Positions 59,440 to 64,000 of a stretch of 64,000 nt of DNA are shown here, piece after piece; within the stretch, counting starts at the first letter, position 1, and every line of letters starts with the position of its first letter. Under the pieces are notes generated by a model. It worked only from the letters and a program-made list of their open reading frames with translations. It ran no database searches and was not told the DNA's origin. The position numbers were made by a program, and so were the translations under genes. Origin of the DNA: an uncultured Bacteroidales bacterium (GTDB taxonomy: Bacteria; Bacteroidota; Bacteroidia; Bacteroidales; UBA932); contig CALUPG010000002.1 of NCBI GenBank assembly GCA_944322565.1, positions 144,522 to 208,521 of the forward strand, written 5' to 3'.

Positions 59440-60543
59440 ATGTCACTTAAGTGTGGAATAGTAGGACTTCCGAATGTGGGTAAATCCACCCTTTTCAATT
59501 GTATAAGCTCGGGGAAAGCCCAGAGCGCCAACTTCCCTTTCTGTACGATAGAACCAAACATAGGCTCTACCATAGTGCCCGACAAAAGGCTTGAAGTGCT
59601 TGAACAACTGTGCAAGCCAAAGAGAGTTGTTCCGGCGACAGTGGAGATTGTCGATATCGCAGGACTTGTCAAGGGAGCAAGCAAAGGTGAAGGTCTCGGA
59701 AACCAGTTTCTGGCAAACATCAGGGAAACAGATGCAATCCTTCATGTTCTCAGATGCTTCGATGATCCGAATATTGTCCATGTGGACGGAAGTGTGGATC
59801 CTGTCAGAGACATGGAAATAATCAACATGGAGCTCCAGCTGAAAGACCTTGAGACTGTGGAAAACAGACTTGCAAAAGTACAGAAGCAGGCTCAGGCAGG
59901 AGGAGACAAGAGTGCCAAGAAACTCCTTGAACTCCTGCTGCGCTACAGGGAAGCCCTCCTGCAGGGCAAGTCTTGCCGCAGAGTCAGACTTGAGACTCCC
60001 GAGGAGGAACAGCTTGCAAAAGACCTTTTCCTCCTTACCGACAAGCCTGTAATGTATGTATGCAATGTGGACGAAGCCTCGGCAGCTGAAGGAAATGAAT
60101 ATGTCGAACGCGTCCGCGAGGCAGTGAAAGACGAAAACGCCGAAATTCTTGTCATTGCAGCCAAGATTGAGTCCGATATAGCAGAACTCGACACATATGA
60201 AGAGCGTCAGATGTTCCTTGAGGAAATGGGCCTTGAGGAGTCAGGAGTAGTCCGTCTCATACAGAAGGCCTATTCCCTTCTCAATCTCCAGACATTCTTT
60301 ACCGCAGGAGCTGACGAATGCAGGGCATGGACCATCAACAGGGGGGACAAGGCTCCCAAAGCCGCCGGAGTAATCCATTCTGACTTTGAAAAAGGCTTTA
60401 TAAGGGCAGAAGTCATCAAGTATGAGGATTTCATTGAATTGAAGTCCGAAGCTGCCTGCAGAGCCGCAGGAAAGCTCGGAATTGAAGGCAAGGACTATGT
60501 CGTCCAGGATGGGGACATAATGCACTTCCTTTTCAATGTCTGA
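59440..60543 (+). CDS. ychF: Ribosome-binding ATPase YchF (OLA1 family)
   Basis: A 367-residue Obg-like P-loop protein. The G1 motif is GIVGLPNVGKSTLFN, followed by DIAGLVKGASKGEGLGNQFLA. The G4 position reads NVDE in place of NKxD, which is why YchF prefers ATP to GTP. A coiled-coil insertion (about 130-200) and a C-terminal TGS domain (FTAGADECRAWTINRGDKAPKAAGVIHSDFEKGFIRAEV) complete it. It binds ribosomes and influences stress responses. It is monocistronic. Confidence 0.97.
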   Translation: MSLKCGIVGLPNVGKSTLFNCISSGKAQSANFPFCTIEPNIGSTIVPDKRLEVLEQLCKPKRVVPATVEIVDIAGLVKGASKGEGLGNQFLANIRETDAILHVLRCFDDPNIVHVDGSVDPVRDMEIINMELQLKDLETVENRLAKVQKQAQAGGDKSAKKLLELLLRYREALLQGKSCRRVRLETPEEEQLAKDLFLLTDKPVMYVCNVDEASAAEGNEYVERVREAVKDENAEILVIAAKIESDIAELDTYEERQMFLEEMGLEESGVVRLIQKAYSLLNLQTFFTAGADECRAWTINRGDKAPKAAGVIHSDFEKGFIRAEVIKYEDFIELKSEAACRAAGKLGIEGKDYVVQDGDIMHFLFNV

Positions 60544-60553
60544 CAGAAAAAGT

Positions 60554-60579
60554 GAAGGGCGGCCAGACGGTCGCCCTTC
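60554..60579 (-). terminator. Terminator hairpin between ychF and the PpiD-like gene
   Basis: 11-bp stem GAAGGGCGGCC/GGTCGCCCTTC with one G-U pair and a 4-base loop. On the minus strand it is followed by ACTTTTTCTG, a U-rich tail, so it best serves the operon ending at 60631. On the plus strand the tail is AAAATTATAT, so termination of ychF there would be weaker. Confidence 0.65.
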
Positions 60580-60630
60580 AAAATTATATCATGAGGCTTT
60601 GCTGATATTCTCCTGCAAGCCTGCTGCCTG

Positions 60631-62727
60631 CTAATAGAATCTTGCCCTGTTGTCCTTGACATCTGCATCCTGCATCATTACCGGCACGAGCATCTGAAGA
60701 CTGTACTGCGACATCTGTGCATCACGTGTATTGGCGTCATCCTCAGTATAGAATGCTCCTGTGTCATGTGCAGTCACCTTATACACATAGACTCCCACAT
60801 TTCCTGCAAGCGGAGCGGAAATCTTTCCCGGTTCAGCCACAGATACCGCACCTATGAACTTAGGGTCAAGTCCCTGCGATGTAAGTGAGGCGAAAGTAAT
60901 GCCGTCCTTTGTGCTCACTGTCGTGCCAAGAGTATCGGCAATTGCCTGCATATCGGTAAGACCGCTGATTTTTTCAGCGATTTCAGCCGCTCTCCTGACT
61001 CCGAGCTTCTCCCTGTAGAGGATATTCCTGATGCTTGACGACACTTCGTCTACAGTAGCATAACCTTCTTTGTGAATACCTTTGAGCGCTACCACAAAGA
61101 AATAGTTGTTGTTGACAGTGATGATATCCGATACTCTTCCCTTCTTTGCTTCAAAAGCCCATCTTGCCACTTCCTTTGTACCGTCAATTGCTCCGAGCCT
61201 GTCTGCGCCTTCAAGCATTCTGTTCACAGGATGAGAATAGAGTCCTGCCTCTTCCACAGCTTTCTTGTAATTCTCATATTTGCCGGCAGACTTCACTGCA
61301 AGGTCATTGGCCTGAGAATAATATTTGTTGAATGTTTCCTTGCCTGCTATCGCAGTCTTCTCAAGGATGGCGACCTGTTTCTTGAGCATCGGCTCAGTCC
61401 TGTCAGTGACTTTCACAATATGTTTACCATACTGAGTGTCAAGTACGAAAATCTTGTTGAGCGGAGCAGTCATCACTGACTCCATTCCGGGTATCATATA
61501 GGTCTGGGTCATCCAGCCTATGTCACCTCTCTCGGCTACATTTGGATTCTGGTCTGCAGAATACAGTGCAGCAACATTCGCAAAAGATTCCCTGCCACTG
61601 TTGAGGACTCCGACAAGACTGTCGGCAAGAGCTTCCTGGTCTCCCTGAAGAAGGATGTGCTTTACGAATACTGAATCCGGAACCATCCTGCTGTCAAGGA
61701 CTTTTGCCACATAGAATGTATTGTCCTTCGTAAATACCCCGGATGTGCCTTTGCCGTCATTGAATACAAAATCATTGACATCCGCAGATATTGTGGAGAG
61801 CTCTCCAGGCCTGTAATAATACTCGGAATATGCCCTGTCGGAATTTCTGAGAAGGAATCCTTTCATGCCCTCCTTGTCTGTTGCGGCAAACTCGTCATAT
61901 ACCTTGAGTATCTGTTCATTTGTTGCAGCTATGTCTTCATCTGAAGGCTTGACTTCAAATACGACATACTCAATGTCCCTGCTTGCCTGCTGACGATAGA
62001 ATTCCTTGTGTGACTTATAATAGTCCTTGATTTCCTTGTCCGATACCACGATTGTGGAGTCCGTGCGGAATCCGTATGGAACCATGACGAACTCGACGTC
62101 GGTGGTATTGTTGTTATCTTCAATCTGTCTTGCGAGCATCAGCGGATTGGCAAAGTTTCCTTGAGTGAAGAGGGAACCGTATTTCGCATAGAACTGCTGG
62201 TTGTATATCGTATTCTGAAGATACTCTATATACATTCCTATGCTCCCCGACTGGTCGTTGTGCCTTGCCTGCACAAGTTCTATGAACCTGTCTTTTGAAA
62301 AATTGCCGCTCTCGTCAAAGAAGGACGGATCCTGCGAAATAAGCGGAGAGACCATGTCTCCTGCGGTCAGAGCGAACATCTCGGCTTCACCTACATTGAT
62401 GCCGGCATCCTTTGCGTTTCTTACAAAAAGATACCTGTCAATCAATGACTGCCAGGCTGCATTTCTCACCGACTCTATCTCCTGCTCGGAATGTGCGGAA
62501 GACCCTGTCATTATCTCATTGAGTGTGGTAAAATATTCAATGTCCTTCTCAAAATCCTGATACGAAATGTCTTTGCCGTTTATCTCACCGACATCATACT
62601 TTGATGACATTGAATTGGAAACAGCTTCAAGTGTGGTAGGGTCAATTATGAATGACAGCAACGCCAATGCTATGACGATGGTTATGAACACACCGAGCTT
62701 CACGCGAATTTTTTCAAGAACCGCCAT
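60631..62727 (-). CDS. PpiD-like periplasmic chaperone with SurA/parvulin-type domain
   Basis: A 698-residue protein anchored by one N-terminal TM helix (VFITIVIALALLSFIID). A SurA_N-like helical region follows (about 40-200), then a parvulin-type PPIase domain near residue 345 (SVFVKHILLQGDQEALADSL...FANVAALYSADQNPNVAERGDIGWM) ending ILDTQYGKHIVKV-like, and a further C-terminal domain. It would help fold exported proteins at the outer face of the inner membrane. It is the last gene of a run with the TPR protein and lptC on the same strand and has a weak -7-like element in the 74-base gap before it. Confidence 0.92.
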   Translation of the reverse strand: MAVLEKIRVKLGVFITIVIALALLSFIIDPTTLEAVSNSMSSKYDVGEINGKDISYQDFEKDIEYFTTLNEIMTGSSAHSEQEIESVRNAAWQSLIDRYLFVRNAKDAGINVGEAEMFALTAGDMVSPLISQDPSFFDESGNFSKDRFIELVQARHNDQSGSIGMYIEYLQNTIYNQQFYAKYGSLFTQGNFANPLMLARQIEDNNNTTDVEFVMVPYGFRTDSTIVVSDKEIKDYYKSHKEFYRQQASRDIEYVVFEVKPSDEDIAATNEQILKVYDEFAATDKEGMKGFLLRNSDRAYSEYYYRPGELSTISADVNDFVFNDGKGTSGVFTKDNTFYVAKVLDSRMVPDSVFVKHILLQGDQEALADSLVGVLNSGRESFANVAALYSADQNPNVAERGDIGWMTQTYMIPGMESVMTAPLNKIFVLDTQYGKHIVKVTDRTEPMLKKQVAILEKTAIAGKETFNKYYSQANDLAVKSAGKYENYKKAVEEAGLYSHPVNRMLEGADRLGAIDGTKEVARWAFEAKKGRVSDIITVNNNYFFVVALKGIHKEGYATVDEVSSSIRNILYREKLGVRRAAEIAEKISGLTDMQAIADTLGTTVSTKDGITFASLTSQGLDPKFIGAVSVAEPGKISAPLAGNVGVYVYKVTAHDTGAFYTEDDANTRDAQMSQYSLQMLVPVMMQDADVKDNRARFY

Positions 62728-62801
62728 CTCTTTATCTAACTTTTAATTTTTTACTGATTCGTTTTGGGCTGCGAAGTTAATAATTTTCCGACAAATCTTC
62801 A

Positions 62802-63428
62802 CTATTTTTTTAGTATGGGACCTATAAAATTGACAGAATCTATGTCAGTTGCAGTTGAATCCTGCACTACTACGGCAAAATTGTCAAATACCTTGAGTAT
62901 TATCGTATTTCTTGCCCTTTCATCCGACTCCATCCCGTAGCCCTGTATGAAGCCGTCGGGAGAATACATCTTCACATAGCAGTCAGTGTATATTTTCCCG
63001 TTCTGCCTGTCCCAATAGAGGGTGTCCGTCTCCATCACCTCCTTCTTGATGATATTCTTGACGACAACATTCCCGAAAGCCGTCCATGTCTCCCTCTTGT
63101 CCTCGAATTTCTCATGCCTTGCATTGTCGGAAGTTATTTCAGTCTCAAGCAGCCCCTGCTCATTGTACCCGTATACGGCAAAGCCTTCCGGAAAGAGTTC
63201 ATATGACATTGTGTCCCTTTCATATCTTTCCATCAGGTCAGCCTCCATCCTCATCTGCAGGATTCCGTTTTCCGACTGCACGACAAACATGTTGTCCACT
63301 GTCTGCACAGGAGTCTCGGCTATATTCAGAGAATCGGCCACTCCGAGATTGCTCTTGCATGAATAGACAACGAAAGCAACCGCAAACGCGGTTGCTGCCG
63401 TCTTGAGTATATAAGGTATTTTAACCAA
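62802..63428 (-). CDS. lptC: LptC-like LPS export protein
   Basis: A 208-residue protein with an N-terminal membrane anchor or lipoprotein signal (FAVAFVVYSC, Cys at residue 24) and a single beta-jellyroll of LptC type (MFVVQSENGILQMRMEAD; LLETEITSDNARHEKFEDKRETWTAFGNVVVKN). LptC receives LPS from the LptBFG complex and passes it to LptA. The segment ITSDNARH...TAFGNVVVKN is the usual family signature. It starts four bases after the TPR gene. Many Bacteroidetes have a CNNM/HlyC-like gene between lptC and the PPIase; here it is absent. Confidence 0.9.
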   Translation of the reverse strand: MVKIPYILKTAATAFAVAFVVYSCKSNLGVADSLNIAETPVQTVDNMFVVQSENGILQMRMEADLMERYERDTMSYELFPEGFAVYGYNEQGLLETEITSDNARHEKFEDKRETWTAFGNVVVKNIIKKEVMETDTLYWDRQNGKIYTDCYVKMYSPDGFIQGYGMESDERARNTIILKVFDNFAVVVQDSTATDIDSVNFIGPILKK

Positions 63429-63432
63429 TTTG

Positions 63433-64000
63433 CTATTCCTGGGTCCTTACTGTTGTGAGAGCTCTCATACCGCCGCATGATACAGTATAAGAATCACCGT
63501 CAGTAATGTTGTACATGAATGCCTCGGCTGTCTGAGGGAAATATGTGCTGTACTGTCCGATAAGCTTGTTGGCTTCCTCTGCAAGCGAAGGGTCTGCATT
63601 CCTTGCCTTTACAAGATAGTCAACTGCAACCCAGTACGGCGCCCTCTGCTCAATTTCATTTCCAGGACATACCTGCGAGCCCCAGATGGTTCCTATGAGC
63701 ATGTATGACTTTCCGGCATATGAAGAATCAAGGTCAATTGCGTCAAGGGCAGACTTGAACGCCTTGGCATTGTTGCCGGCATGTGAACATGCCACAGCAA
63801 GTTCATAATAATAAGCTGCATCTGTCAGGTTATCAGACTCCGGAGAAGCAATCGCCTCCTCCATATACTTGATTGCCGAATCAATGTCACCCTTTGAGTT
63901 ATAGAGCTTGTAGAGGAAATATGCCGTCTGGTATGAAGGGTCAAGCTGATGCATCTTGGTAGCTGCCTGGAGGAAGAGATCATTGTCGGTACATCCTTCA
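63433..64000 (-). CDS. TPR-containing protein (3' part, 5' end beyond the window)
   Basis: The frame is open to the right edge, so only the last 189 codons are seen. At least three tetratricopeptide-like helix pairs are visible (DLFLQAATKMHQLDPSYQTAYFLYKLYNSKGD; IDSAIKYMEEAIASPES; AYYYELAVACSHAGNNAKAFKSALDAIDLDSSYAGKSYMLIG), then YWVAVDYLVKARNADPSLAEEANKLIGQYSTYFPQTAEAF. The closing sequence TDGDSYTVSCGGM resembles that of TPR proteins next to lptC in other Bacteroidales. The likely place is the periplasm or outer membrane, but the signal sequence is not in the window. Confidence 0.82.
   Translation of the reverse strand, partial: EGCTDNDLFLQAATKMHQLDPSYQTAYFLYKLYNSKGDIDSAIKYMEEAIASPESDNLTDAAYYYELAVACSHAGNNAKAFKSALDAIDLDSSYAGKSYMLIGTIWGSQVCPGNEIEQRAPYWVAVDYLVKARNADPSLAEEANKLIGQYSTYFPQTAEAFMYNITDGDSYTVSCGGMRALTTVRTQE

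Overview
The window looks like a chromosomal segment of a Bacteroidales bacterium with roughly balanced base composition (about half GC by eye). Evidence: most gene starts are preceded by the Bacteroidetes -7 promoter element TAnnTTTG instead of an E. coli-type -10 box. The gene content is also typical of the phylum: a GldH lipoprotein, a PSP1/RicT-like protein, an S46 dipeptidyl-peptidase, a second EF-G-like factor, PorT-like barrels, a phosphate-selective-type porin and a FeoA-FeoB fusion. The GC level is higher than in typical Bacteroides and would suit an Alistipes-like or other moderate-GC gut lineage; the genus cannot be fixed from sequence alone. No rRNA, tRNA, insertion sequence, integrase, prophage or CRISPR array was seen.

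Layout. 1-12.8 kb is a metal and efflux block: the start of FeoAB, a heavy-metal RND set (outer-membrane factor, CzcA/CusA-like pump, His-rich lipoprotein adaptor), a Fur-family regulator, and, from a divergent promoter, a second RND system whose pump and outer-membrane factor are one 1496-codon ORF. 12.8-18.5 kb holds aspS and rsmA (divergent), a three-gene ECF sigma operon and a porin. 18.6-28.4 kb holds an EF-G2-like factor lacking the catalytic His, a 74-residue orphan protein, an Xre-type regulator with a palindrome over its promoter, RNase HII with a 48-residue insertion, a DPP7-type peptidase, an Mrp ATPase, an RlmI-like methyltransferase and pgk. 28.5-30.1 kb is an AAA ATPase/nuclease-like gene whose control region is an array of GGCGAGAT half-sites, including a perfect 16-bp inverted repeat.

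30.2-39.2 kb is a dense + strand run: lgt, prolyl-tRNA editing protein, two small barrels flanking thioredoxin, polyprenyl synthase, holB, ricT-like, gldH, folA and an SNF-type transporter. 39.2-49.4 kb holds a small membrane protein, mutS, a glycosyltransferase/YfhO pair and the minus operon galM-thyA-trmB. 49.4-50.1 kb is the only long non-coding stretch; it carries an 18-bp tandem repeat, a 145-bp mosaic inverted repeat and a 26-bp minisatellite. 50.1-64 kb holds a barrel with an uncertain start, a DUF5106/thioredoxin-like lipoprotein, a 1029-residue secreted HExxH protein, a YeiH exporter, a CpXC protein, galK, a secreted EEP-family enzyme, ychF, and envelope biogenesis genes (TPR protein, lptC, PpiD-like chaperone).

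The most interesting leads are the ATPase/nuclease with its motif array, the RND-outer-membrane-factor fusion with an internal lipobox, the GTPase-deficient EF-G paralogue, and the repeat cluster at 49.4-50.1 kb. None can be called a new system without comparative searches.
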